Assembly: GCA_945859605.1 (NCBI GenBank)
Contig: OX243822.1
Location: 7,742,856 to 7,806,855, forward strand
DNA: 64,000 bases
DNA from: Lumbricus rubellus
Taxonomy: Eukaryota; Annelida; Clitellata; Crassiclitellata; Lumbricidae
Direction: 5' to 3'
Shown here: positions 1 to 11,124 of the stretch, one piece after another
Layout: every line of letters starts with the position of its first letter
Numbering within the stretch: position 1 is the stretch's first letter
Position numbers and translations under genes: made by a program
Notes under the pieces: generated by a model
Databases searched by the model: none
What the model was told of the DNA's origin: nothing
What the model saw: only the letters and a program-made list of their open reading frames with translations

Positions 1-517
1 CACATACGCACGCACACACCCACTCACACACACACCCAATCGACGACTATGCAGTGCCAAGACAACCACAAAGGAGGCAGAAACTTAGGCAAACTTATTT
101 AACAACGTCGTCTTCATATTATGTATGCATTAGCCCCAGGTTAATATAATAGCCAGCCTAATGGTAGCTATAGGCTAATTTGCAAAAGACGTGTTCTTCT
201 GTATATGCCTCAGTCGTTTATGTTTACGAATAGGTATGAGGCAATCATTATGAATATAGACCGACATTTTGCTTTCTTAATGGATCATATGAATGCATGA
301 GTGTTTCTCATGTACATGCATAAGTCATTTTTGTGAATAATTAGCCTATGTAATTTGATGAATATGCATCAGCTGTTCTTCATTAATATGCGCCATACGT
401 TTAAGTTTAACATTAACGCAGTAATAACTGGGACTAATATCAAAGACACAGGTAATAAGCAAGGTCACTTCGCCCCCTCCCCTTTCAAGAATATCATCTG
501 TTGGTCTCATTTCTTTG

Positions 518-745
518 TGGGGCACGGTGGTGTAGTGAGTATGTCCGTTGCTTTGCAGTCGGAGGGTTGCAGGCTCGAATCCACCTCAAGTCGCCGCGTA
601 GGGACCTTGAGCAAGTCCTTCACTCGCAATTGCTCAGCAATTCGACGTGAAACTCCGATGCAGTGTCCGCGCTGTAGCCAGGAGCGCCTCTGAGTATAGA
701 GAGACCTTGAAGCAGCGCTGTAACAAGTGCACATAAAAACAACAC
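518..745 (+). mobile_element. tRNA-derived SINE, family A
   Basis: Begins GGGGCACGGTGGTGTAGTG, has box B (GGCTCGAATCC) about 55 bp in, then the family body (CAAGTCCTTCACTCGCAATT) and the tail GGAGCGCCTCTGAGTA..AAGTGCACATA. Family A is the commonest element here. Confidence 0.85.
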
Positions 746-819
746 TAACAGAGCAGACCGCTTGCAATAATATTATTCACCGTCGCTAACAGCAGCCCAC
801 AAGCACATCTATCCTACAG

Positions 820-892
820 GGGCGTCAGGAATCGAACTCAGCTCCACTGGTCTCTATGCCAGTGTGCTTTCCATTGCACAACCGAATGGTCA
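820..892 (-). mobile_element. tRNA-like SINE head or degenerate tRNA
   Basis: On minus, a box A-like segment is followed by GAGTTCGATTCC (box B) at the expected distance, and the strand ends near GACGCC. No full cloverleaf with a clean acceptor stem was confirmed, so this is more likely SINE-derived than a working tRNA. Confidence 0.4.
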
Positions 893-906
893 GTGACAGT
901 CCTCTC

Positions 907-1047
907 CAGTATGAGAATTGTGAAAAAATAACTGAGGGTTGGACCATTATTCACTTGGAATTGGGGGGTAAAAACGATACTTTAACATGGGGCTCTAAGA
1001 AAGACTGGGGGGTTGAACCCCCCAACCCCACGGCAATTCTCACCCTG
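907..1047. mobile_element. hAT-type MITE (CAG..GAGAATTG ends)
   Basis: Ends CAGTATGAGAATTG and CAATTCTCACCCTG are near-perfect inverted repeats, flanked by an exact 8-bp duplication GTCCTCTC (899-906 and 1048-1055). At 141 bp it is non-coding. A relative lies at 28213-28374. Confidence 0.85.
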
Positions 1048-1281
1048 GTCCTCTCCCTCGCCGTCTCATCTTCCCTACCACAGCATGCGACCGGTGTCCT
1101 CATTACAGCGGAATTTGCCCAGGGGTCAGAAATCTCGAATTAATTTCCGCCCTACTGGGATTTGGACCCTGACATTGTCTCTGTTACGACACAGTGTCAA
1201 TAATGATTAAACTGAAGCTACCTTATGACATGAAACACACAAGAATAGCAATCAGCAGGAACATGGATCCTTTCTGTAAAG

Positions 1282-1676
1282 CAGTGGTTCTCAAAGTGGT
1301 GGTCCGCGGACCGGCACTGGTCCGTGGAGTCCTGATCACTGGTCCGTGAAGAAGTCTGTGAGTGACAAATAAATTATAATTATTAATTTATATATTTAAA
1401 ATTGTGAAATTATTCGAATTGTTGTTCAAAATTTATTCAAAATTCTGTCTCAAACTTTAAAAATACATTGCCAGTGCCATATTTAAACTTGCCAAATGGC
1501 TGTACAGACAATTTTTATTCATTGAAAATGTGTAATTATAAATAACCCTATAATTAGTTTTTTTATAATAGGCTACAGTTCGCTTTTGTCTGTGCTTGCC
1601 ATTAAAGTTAGCGGTCCGCGAGCTTCCCAAGTAAATTATTGCCGGTCCGCGGCCTGCAGAAGTTTGAGAACCACTG
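1282..1676. mobile_element. hAT-type MITE (CAGTGGTTCTCAAA ends)
   Basis: The terminal inverted repeat CAGTGGTTCTCAAA/TTTGAGAACCACTG is a widespread hAT end. The flanking 8-mers CTGTAAAG and CTCTAAAG differ at one base. The inside repeats GGTCCGCGG/GGTCCGTGG motifs. No transposase is present. Confidence 0.88.
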
Positions 1677-2679
1677 CTCTAAAGCACCATCTTTACAAAA
1701 CCACCTTCAATGAAAACCATAAAAACACACTGAACTCCTCAACCGTCTTAAAACAACGCAAAAAACACGCATGGATAATGATTTCATCGTTAAACTCAGA
1801 CTTGCGTAATAATAATAATAATTCTCCAATACATCGCGAGCAATGAGCATGTGTAAGTAAATAGTCAAACAGTTTTATACGTGCAAACCAGTCACTCTCT
1901 CTCTCTCTCTCTCAACTAGGACAATATCCAAAATGCAAAATTATTCCGCATCACTGACAATGATGAGCCGATAGAATTATTAATGTCCGGTGGCGGCGCA
2001 CATTGGTGGAAAGAAGCGCCAGTTTCTCTGAGCGGGCGATACGTTTTCAGCTGCCAGCCACCTTCCGAGAGGACGCGACCTTTGTGAACCCGGGAACTGC
2101 AGCATGTTGATTCTGTAGAAATAAATAGAGGACAAAATTGGAAAAATGACAAAAACAAGACAGAATCTCAAACGGTCAGATAGATTATTGATGTTTCCTA
2201 GGCGATTTTTTAAAGGTGACATATTGTGAATGACTTATTCACTCATGCATTCATTCTGTGAACTTATACAGCGTCCTATCGAGAAACCTACCCAGGAGCA
2301 CTTCCAGCCCGGCCACGGCAGAAGAAAAGACTTGAGAAATTTATGAAACAAAGTTTGATTGGTCAGACTCGGACAATATTCAAAATGCATTATTATTATA
2401 AATGCAGCTATTATATTAAATGATGAAGAAAAGGTCAAAGCAATATGAAGGAGAGAGCAGGACAAGGTGAATATTGGACATATGAACCAGCATAGGAAGA
2501 CAGAAAACAGGAAGAAGAGGTCGGAGTTCATGCTCTTTGTAAATGATTAAGAGAAAACAACAAACAGTTTAAAGTTTTCTTGAAATTCTTGACCCAACAA
2601 ACAATTACTTCAACTGCCTGTATTCAATTAAACTCATCTGACCAGGCTGTCAAACATAAATAAAGTATAGCATTAATTA

Positions 2680-2895
2680 AGTGGAGGCACTCTGATGTAT
2701 TGGTGGTTTCGGTGCCTTGGAGCCAGAGGAGGGTTTCAGATTCGAATCCACCTCAAGCCCCCATGTAGGGACCCTGAGTAAGTCCCTCACTCGCAATAGC
2801 TCATGCGCTTCGGCGCGAAACTCCGAAGCAGGGTCCACGCTGTAGTCGGGAGCGCCTCTGAGTAGCAAGCTTGACGGGGCGCTATAAAACACGCA
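2680..2895 (+). mobile_element. SINE family A, diverged
   Basis: Keeps box B-like GATTCGAATCC, the CCCTCACTCGCAATAGCTC body and GGGAGCGCCTCTGAGTAG tail. The 5' head is degraded. Confidence 0.75.
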
Positions 2896-3003
2896 AGTTA
2901 TCTATCAAACACCAGGGACTCCTAACATGGAACAACCTGCCTCCCTGTCTTGTTCTCCAATTGAAACGTCAGACCGCATTCGAATTCACAATTTTTCTTG
3001 GTA

Positions 3004-3004
<1 letters not shown>

Positions 3005-3049
<45 letters not shown>

Positions 3050-3120
3050 AGGCTATTTTTATATTTTGCCGTGGTAGTCTGTAGACCAGCTCCCTCAGTG
3101 ACTTAGAATTATTACTATTA

Positions 3121-3155
<35 letters not shown>

Positions 3156-3332
3156 GAAACGCATAATTATTATTATTATGCAATGTAAGTTTTAGTTTTC
3201 GATGAAGATTTCAAAGATCAATTTCAGTTTTCTTATGGCTGCCGGACCGTGGCCCCGGGCAATCCAGATAAGGTGCCCTGGTATGCAACTGCGTTGAAAC
3301 GTTGGATTGTAACTGAGATGTTCTGGAACATC

Positions 3333-3370
<38 letters not shown>
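3005..3370. repeat. Three (ATT)n microsatellites
   Basis: Perfect ATT runs at about 3005-3049, 3122-3155 and 3336-3371, separated by unique-looking sequence. Confidence 0.95.
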
Positions 3371-3372
<2 letters not shown>

Positions 3373-3954
3373 CAGCCGAAGTAATTCGACTACTCTTTTA
3401 ATCAGAGCACGCGACTATTAACTGAGAGACAGTTTGGGGCAATGTGTTATGCAAGGTTTCTTCCTACTTATAGGAAGAGTGCTACACTTAAAAGAGGTGT
3501 CAAATTACTTGTCGTAATTCGTCATTCATTCAATGGATTTCTATAGCGCCCTATCAACAAACCCACTCAGGAAGAAGAGCGCTCACAGTCGAGCCACGGC
3601 AAAAGAAAAAAGACTTGAGAGCTTTATGAAACAGAGTATCGATTGGTCAGATGTAATAAACGCAGTTTTGAACGGAGGGGTCAATCCAGATGGACGGCTT
3701 TATTAGCTTACAGTTGTACGACGGCATTTAATTACATAAATTATAATTAAAATCTTGTAACGGTAGGGGTGGAAGGGGGAGGTTTAAGAGGATTTTTTCT
3801 GTGTATGTGATACATGGATGGATAAGTAAAGTCCACGAGGAACATAGGGAGGCACTCATCTCCTTTTCCATAGCCCTGAGCCAGCAATGGACGAATCCCT
3901 TGGTCCTTGACACGGGACAGTGTATCGCAGGACTTGCTGCTTACTTCCCAGCTG

Positions 3955-4085
3955 CTTACGCCGGTACCAAATTATACTGCTTGGTGACGAGGCACGTGTG
4001 CGTAAACAACTTGCCCAAGGTCGTTACCCAGAGTCGAACCCGCAACCGTAAGCGGACGCGTTACCGGTCTTATACGTCACCTACC
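3955..4085 (-). mobile_element. tRNA-derived SINE fragment
   Basis: On minus, GGTTGCGGGTTCGACTC (box B) is followed by GGGTAACGACCTTGGGCAAG, the SINE body motif. It explains most of the open frame at 3801-4250. Confidence 0.55.
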
Positions 4086-4416
4086 TTCTACATCGCATCT
4101 TACACAATCTGGCCTCAACGTAAAATAATAATTGAGCAAGTAGCTTCTTCAGTCATTGATTGGCCCACTGACGTGGAATGGGCTTTCTTTGGATGTATTT
4201 CACTCCCCTGCCCATCAACTCATTATGACCACTCAATCTTCCACCTGTGACCTGTGTCCGGAGCACCTCTGAGTAGACACCTTAAATGGCCGCTATATAA
4301 ATTTTGTTTTCTCGACCTACTACAGTCATATGGAAACACAAATTTTCGCCTCTGAGTAGAGATCTTGAAGAGGCGCTATATAAATGTATGTGATTGACAA
4401 AGCTATTCTGACTCAC

Positions 4417-7400
4417 TGGTTTTGCGGCGCGTTCACACAGAATGTCGTACGTCCAAAAGTGAACCTATGTAATGTAAGCACACAAAAGATAATCACAAAA
4501 TACATAACTAATTGCATAAATTAATTGCATCATTAGAACATCAAACAAGTCGAAAAGAAAAGTACTTTGTTGCACTTTATAAAGAAATTTAATAACTATG
4601 TAACAAATGAATGCAATGAAATAGAAACATATAATTAACAGTGTATAAAAAGGAAATAGTGAACTACAAAAAACTATAAACCCGATTTATTTAACAATAA
4701 GAAGTAATTAATGTTATTAATTGAACTGCAGTGGATAAAGTGGCAGTTCAACAAGGCTCCACATCAAATAACAGCACCGCATTTTATCTAAAAAATTTTA
4801 TAGTGCTGCTCACACTAATAATTCACTCATTCATTCATTTACTCACTCACTCACTCATTCATTCATTCATCATGGATATTTATACAGCGCTCCATCAAGG
4901 TTACTACTCAGGAGTGCTCCTGACCCAACCCCCAGCTGCGATAAAACTCATCTAAGCATAAGGGATAATAATGAAAACAGTGGGATTCCATTCCATACCA
5001 ATAATAATAATAATAATAATAATATCTGAGAATGAGACCTTACCGGTAGCTGCTTTGGAAGACCGAGACCCTGCACTCTTCGAAGTGTCCCATACTCCGG
5101 ACTATCTATACTGTGCACCTAAAACACGAGAAATATCATCACCATCCAAATATCAAATAAAGTCAAAAATAAAGTATTTTCGACTCCAACCCTGTTGCCG
5201 ATTAAACAATTTGTGGAGCACCATGCATACTTACACATAAGCTTCTCTACAAACTTACAAAAGTTCATTAGCTAACTCAGAGATCTATGAAACATTTATT
5301 TTTGCAGACCCCTCCATGCGTCTGTACAAATGAGATCCACCCTCCCCTCCCACCTTTACAAAAGTTAATTAGTTAAAGCCATCCACAAAAACATTTATTT
5401 TACCGCAAGCTACTATTTATTTTTGTCAAACATCATATTTGCTAGCTAAAAGTTTATAACTTTATTATTTTACGGTTTAGATCTGAAATTCATAATTCAA
5501 TTATAATGTTATCAAATGCCACGTCTATATGATAAAACAGAGCCATAATAGGTTAATGTAGATGTCATAATTGTTAACTTATTCTGCATATGTACATTTC
5601 AGAGAGACCCCCCCCCCCATTATGCACCCGTAGGCAACTCGCCTAAATCGAGTGACCCATCCTGTCCATGAGTAGCTAATGTATGGACAGCCCTAACAAA
5701 TAAAAGCAAATTTTAAGCAAACCGATCTTAATATATAAGTAGAAAGAGTAGTATTATGAATGATAGAAGATCCTGCGTGGTCGAGTGGGTTGTAGCCCGC
5801 TCGCCGCGCCGGCGGCCCGGGTTCAATTCCCGGTCGGATCTTTACAGCGGGTGGCTCGGTCGCAATATAAACGTGGAGTGTGAGGTTGTTCTCTGCCTCC
5901 GACACTAATCATCTTCGATATGAAACAGTGTCGTTAAGCCCTGAACATTTCATTATGAATGATAAGATTTACGACAAATAAATCGACACCTCTTTTAAGC
6001 ATACCATTCTTCTTATATAAGTAGAAAGAATAGTACAATTTTAATTGCCACGAACAATCTGAACCTCTTTTAAGCACACCGTTCTTCCTATAAAACTAGA
6101 ACGAAAGCAATGAATAACTGATATTTCCGAAGTTTTATGATCTATGACAACCTGCACGGTGTCCAACCATCCTAACACTCATTTACAGTAGCAATATGAA
6201 AACAAAAAACTTATACTGACAGCTGTTACGCAGAATCGACCAATCAGCTGTGGCGATGCTATCAATGGTCCTTTCGTGATGTCGACGTGATCTTTAAGTC
6301 GATAGACGACGATCGTTGAACCGGTTGACGACTGCTCGGCAATCTGAGGAATCTGCGCTGACTTAAATCTGAAACACGATGACAGAAAATACAATCGAAC
6401 GCCATCTTCAATTCTGCTCATTGGAAATTGCGGGGCACGGTGGTGTAGTGGTGGCGTCGTTGCCTTGGAGCCGGAAGGTTCGAGGTTCGAATCCACCTCG
6501 CCGCGTAATTCACTCACAATTGCTCAGCGCTTCGACGTAAAACTCCGATGCAGTGTCCCCTCTGCATTCGGGAGCGCCTCTGAGTAGAGAGATCTTGAAG
6601 GGGTGCTATAGCAAGTGCACATACAAACAAACAAATAACTTGCATTCAGAATATAGAATATCGTCTTCATTCAATTCTCCCACATCCATACATTCTCTTA
6701 GATCCTATGATCGGCAAGACTGTTTTGTTCCCAGTATCAAGACTGCCATGGCTCAAAATCCAGATGCCTTGCCTGAACAACTTGACTGGCTCCCTCTCTC
6801 TGAATAATCATCTTAAATTAGATCAATGCAACCTCATAATGATAACTATAAAAACGACAACAATAGAAACAATCACAATAATAACAATGATCGCAATAAC
6901 AATGATAACAACAATGATAACAATAAAAACGATAACAATAAAAATGATAACAATAAAATGAACATAATAACAATGATCACAATAAAAACGATAACAATAA
7001 AAATGATAACAATAAAATGAACATAATAACAATGATCACAATAACAATGATCACAATAACAATGATAACAATAAAAACAACAACAACAATGATAACAATA
7101 ACAATGATAGAAATGATAAATTTCCACTAACCTGTTATCTTCGAACATTTTTGCCGCAACGCTGGCGTCGACTTCAAGTCGTTCGAACGCGACGTCTTCG
7201 TAAGCGAGCTTAGACGCCAAACGCCCCAAGCAGTTCAACTCAGCCTAATAGAAAATCACATCATCAATAATTTGATGCAAGTATGGATGTATTTGTGTAA
7301 TTATCATTATTATTATTGACTTTTTATATTGCGCACATTCAAGGTAAACTACTCAGAAGCACTCCCAGTTCAACAATGAATGAATAGGCTGTTTTTAAGT

Positions 7401-10400
7401 GAGAAAGAAACATAGTGGTGTGACCTTTAAGCACAAGGCGGAGTGCAACGGGGAGCCCATTCCAGGCTCTAGGACCAGCCACTGAAAAAGGAATGCCACC
7501 ACATCATAGTAGTCTGTGAGCAAGGGGCCAAGTAAATAATCATAAATGCATCTATGGCATTTATTTTGCATGCAAGTATTATGTACTAAGAATAAACTGA
7601 TATCATTTTTAGATTTTCAAATGTTCACCCCTTGTGCTCTACCGACTGTTTTGACCACTTTTCCCTTGGACTTTAGTTGTGATAGGTTCCAAACACCATT
7701 ATAAAATTTCATCATGGCATGTAGTTCTACACAAAATGAGTCCGTTCTAAATGAATTTGTGCAGCTGTAGAAGCACTTCTGTGCAGTTAAAAATAGTAAA
7801 AATGGTCATTGCCATTCGATTGGGAGTAATTTACCATGGAGGATGGGAAGGAAAAGAAGTTGAGCAATTCTATATATGTCTCACGGAACCCTAATTTCCC
7901 ACAGAACCCACGTTGGGAAATGCCGAGTTAGATAACACAAATCTGACCATTTACATGTAGCCCCTCCACCCCCCACACCCCCCTAAAGAACTTGTCCCCT
8001 TTCGACAGTAACCCATCAACATCCTACCCTAGACGGATTCCAGTTCGGAAGTTTCAGGTCCAGATCGTAGATAAAACTCCCACTTCGAACTGCAACAGAA
8101 AAACGATTTCACAACATCATAATATACTGAAAAAAATGGTCTTGGAGGAAAATATAACAGACATGACTTAAACCACTGGTTCATGTATCATACTATGATA
8201 GACACACCAAAATACACTGGTTTAAATATGAAAATATATCAGACACTGTTTAACTGGTTTCGAAATGGCATTATAACAGAAGCTACTTAAATCACTGGTT
8301 TCGATATGAAAACATAAACAGACTCGGCATAAATCATTGTCTCAAAATGACAATAATTATAACAAAGACTAGGTACCACAATATCACTGGTTTTAACATG
8401 AGAACATAAGCAAACACCACTGAAATCACTGTTCTCAATATGACAAAATAACAGACTCTATTTAAATAACTGGCTTCAATATTTATGGATATATTTATAA
8501 GACAACAAAAGTCACTGATTTCAATATGACCAGACACTTCAAATAATTTTTTTTGATTCATGAAAACCTACCGTCTGGAGGAGGGAAACTGCAGAGTTCC
8601 ACGTAATGTTCATCCTTGAACGCACGTTCAAAAATGTAACCGAGTAGAAATGAACCCGTTCTCCAAAACGCCTGCAACGACAAACAACACACCAAAGCAA
8701 GCGATAAACAAACACACCAAAATAATAACGTCACAAATGAAATATAATAAAAACCCAAATGGAAATCACTGAACTCCTATCTACATCAGCGCCTCAGTAT
8801 CATGATCCAGCGATTCAATGCGGTTGCATTCGGCGGTGCCTTTCTAGCGCAGGATCTCAACGACGATTAGGTGCCGTTCCAGATGTTTTTATTGTGTTCT
8901 TAATTAATATTTAAGTCCCTGAGTGATCCTAAATACCTTGGGGGAAAAAACCCAAACAAATGGAAATCATCTTAGTTTAAAATCAATTAAAAATTTCAAC
9001 AAAGAACCATGCCTTCATGAGGTTAGTGTAATTTGTAAGGCAATATATAAATGTCCAAATACATACAGGGTGGTCCAGCATAAATGTCCCAACTTTGCAT
9101 GCATATAACTTCACCAATAATTGGAATTTATTTATACTTTATGCGTCAAATAAAAGATATTCCACTCTAGTATTTGCACTGGAAAATGGAGCTGGTACAC
9201 GTTTAGGTTTTAATTATATGCTCGGAACAGCGCTGGCAACGTCATATGCATGCAAAACTGGGACATTTATGCTGGACCACCCTGTACACTATTGACGACA
9301 ACAATAAACTGTACTGACCTCATTGCTTAGATACGGATCCTCGTCTTTGAAGTGAAGGAAGCTGAGCTCACATGTCTCGGTCAACGGTCGATGCATGTCC
9401 CACGGTTGACCGTTGACCAGGGCCAAGACTGACCGTGTCGTCAACAGCTCCTGGATGTCTACAAAAACGACGACAAACACTTTGCAACAAAAGCCATGAG
9501 AAAACAAAGGCAATTGTAAACAAAGACAAAACGCCGAAAGGAGCAAATAACAATATGTATGCATAAATGAAATGAAACTGATTCAAATCGATACGATGAT
9601 GAATACATGCATAATGCACGGTGTGTGCGATTCAAGTAATTAGAACCTTTACCAGATGGACATGAGAATAGCGCTAAAGCAACCAATAATCATGCAGTCG
9701 TGCTTTTTCTGTGGTTGGCCCGGTGGTATGGAATGCCCTCCCACTTGAGCTTCGCCTGTTCCCTAGATCACTCTCTGACACATTCTATAAACACTTTAAA
9801 ACTGTTCTGTTTGGCCGTACTGGAGTCGGGAGCGCCTCTGAGTAGTTTCCTTGAAGAGGTGCCATATAAATACTTCAATGAATGAATGTGCATCGACTTG
9901 TGAGGAAAGGAAGCTTAAAGGCCGAGCCATCTATCTAAGAAATTTATATAGCGCCTCTTGTGAGATCATCATTTGCCCAGCACTGTGGAACCAGCTTCCT
10001 CCTTCAGTGCGTTCCTCCTTATGAACTAGCGGGCCAAGTACCTCATTTTACGATCTAAAGATCAATTTTTTCCTCTTGGTTCACCCACTGGGAGCATGCA
10101 CTTCGAGAGGCGCTATATAAATTAGCGTGCACTGTGAGAGGCTCTATATAAATATGCAGATGCAATACAATATAATACAATAGAATACGTACGCATCGCA
10201 CAGTTGTACGGTGTTGAAAGTCCTTTGTTCATCAGCAGTGTACAGTTCTCTGGCGGACCCTTGTGATGGACTTCGATCTTCTCAATCCGACTTATTAGCG
10301 CCATCTGGCGAGCCTTCTCCTGACCGAAGAGCTCGCTACGTTTGCGCGTGACTTCTTCATTTGACAGACGTCGGATACTGTAGACTACAGGTAAAGTAAA

Positions 10401-11086
10401 ACTTACTTCAAAGGTAAAGTAAAGGTAAAGTAAAAGTACAAGTAAAAGTACAGGTAAAATAAAACTTCCTTACTGGGTAAGAAGGGTCAAGGCGAGTGAC
10501 AATATTCAAGTAAGGTATGGCAAGAAAAAAATAACAAGATGTAGCTTTACAACACCCATTGACAAGTTTCAGTCTGTACGCTCTTGTTCTGAGTTTCTAA
10601 TTACACTGCAAACAATTCCATCAATGGTCAGATCGATGTTGCTTTGTACCTACGTTTCTCTTTAGCAGTTTAATATGCAATGTTAAGTGTGCAACCGACC
10701 AAATTAAACAAGCAAACGCTATGTCGCTGGGTTACATACTGGTCATGTTACGTCACAGACGTGACAATTATACGGCATAATTTCGTGTAAAGACTGCTTG
10801 CTACCATCAGCTGAAAATGCAAATAAATCGCTTCATTGCATAATTCTCAGATGACGTCTGTTAACGCACTGAACGTCCGTTATTATAACCTTCAGCGGCG
10901 TTAAGACAACGACATCACGTAACTTACTTACTTAGCAGGTCACGTAATCTAGTATCTAGACTCTGTAGGCTGATTTAAACATTATTAACAAAGTATATCA
11001 TTTGCAAACAATGGCTACCACATACATCGTTTGATTATTCCGTCGTTTCTACGAAAAAGCGACTTTAGCAACTTTTGTGAGGCCAT
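4417..11086 (-). CDS. MRPL39: Mitochondrial ribosomal protein L39 (mL39), 9 coding exons found
   Basis: Large-subunit mitoribosome protein related to the N-terminal part of threonyl-tRNA synthetase. Exons in transcript order: 11026-11086, 10193-10384, 9319-9458, 8572-8671, 8028-8089, 7132-7244, 6221-6368, 5044-5118, 4417-4464. All have GT/AG borders and join in phase to 313 codons; human MRPL39 is about 338. Exon 1 encodes MASQKLLKSLFRRNDGIIKR, a basic, hydroxylated leader typical of mitochondrial import. Family matches include RIEKIEVHHKG, LALVNGQPWDMHRPL, IFERAFKDEHYVEL, DITKGPLI, RRVQGLGLPKQL and the C-terminal HFWTYDILCERAAKP. The exon 2 acceptor (CTGTAG before TC) was preferred to one 7 nt inside because only it fits the phase of exon 1. 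Exon 9 ends at a strong donor (GTGAGT), but no final exon was found. Unspliced, the frame runs through a repeat tail to a stop at 4282-4284. Confident in identity, unsure of the last residues. Confidence 0.94.
5764..5948 (+). mobile_element. tRNA-derived SINE, family B
   Basis: Starts GATCCTGCGTGGTCGAGTGG (box A), with GGGTTCAATTCCC box B, followed by GACACTAATCATCTTCGATA and CAGTGTCGTTAAG. Its 3' half recurs at about 50825-50930, 50955-51030 and 37905-37995. Confidence 0.75.
6432..6637 (+). mobile_element. SINE family A in MRPL39
   Basis: GGGGCACGGTGGTGTAGTGG head, GGTTCGAATCC box B, tail ending ACAAACAAACAAA. It starts about 63 bp upstream of MRPL39 exon 7 (6221-6368) in transcript terms, so it lies in intron 6, reversed relative to the gene. 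Confidence 0.85.
6838..7112. repeat. ACAATGATAACAATAAAA repeats beside MRPL39 exon 6
   Basis: Short A/T-rich units (AACAATGATCACAAT, AACGATAACAATAAA) are repeated in varied order. The array ends 20 bp from the 5' splice site of exon 6 (7131/7132). Confidence 0.85.
7312..7530 (-). mobile_element. LINE 3' fragment in MRPL39 intron 5
   Basis: Shares AGTGAGAAAGAAACATAGTG and GGAGCCCATTCCAGGCTCTA (plus strand) with 12755-13130. Confidence 0.7.
8100..8560. repeat. Diverged roughly 50-bp tandem repeats filling MRPL39 intron 4
   Basis: Units with AAATCACTGGTTTCAATATG and AAACATAACAGACAC recur about eight times with many changes. Together they make up nearly the whole intron between exons 4 and 5. 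Confidence 0.7.
9700..9890 (+). mobile_element. LINE 3' fragment
   Basis: Encodes a WYGMPSHLSFACSLDHSLTH-like LINE C-terminus, then GGGAGCGCCTCTGAGTAG and GTGCCATATAAATAC, ending in (AATG)n. The same 3' end recurs at 12120-12255, 46975-47195, 48225-48445, 54205-54280, 54900-55000 and 62450-62575. Confidence 0.7.
10388..10462. repeat. GGTAAAGTAAA repeats at the MRPL39 exon 2 acceptor
   Basis: Tandem GGTAAAGTAAA/AAAGTACAAGT units begin within 5 bp of the acceptor. On the sense strand they form its pyrimidine-rich tract. Confidence 0.75.
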
Positions 11087-11115
11087 TTTTTAATGTTTAA
11101 AGCAATGTACACACT

Positions 11116-11124
11116 ACCGGAAGT
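11116..11124 (+). promoter_or_regulatory. ETS/GABP-like site upstream of MRPL39
   Basis: ACCGGAAGT lies 30 bp upstream of the MRPL39 start codon (gene on minus). This is the GABP/ETS consensus, common in promoters of nuclear genes for mitochondrial ribosomal proteins. The match is exact. Function is inferred from position only. Confidence 0.5.

Larger units (their letters stand above)
1..4281. other. Gene-poor left flank, 3' of MRPL39
   Basis: Holds SINEs, two hAT-type MITEs, LINE 3' tails in reverse (2255-2370, 3535-3655), (ATT)n and a (CT)n run near 1894. No exon with family similarity was found. Open frames at 1916-2222 and 3801-4250 have no support. Confidence 0.6.

Noticed and set aside
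820..892. Functional tRNA on minus
   Set aside because: Tempting box B and spacing, but I could not confirm a paired acceptor stem, so it is left as tRNA-like.
1916..2222. Possible exon (GRVLSEGGWQLKTYRPL) on minus
   Set aside because: No family recognised, no convincing donor, and it does not fit the MRPL39 C-terminus, which was found elsewhere.
3801..4250. 149-codon plus frame
   Set aside because: Its second half is an antisense SINE with a box B; the first half has no recognisable similarity.
5764..5840. tRNA gene
   Set aside because: Box A and box B are good, but it is followed by a repeated SINE body also found at 37.9 and 50.8 kb.
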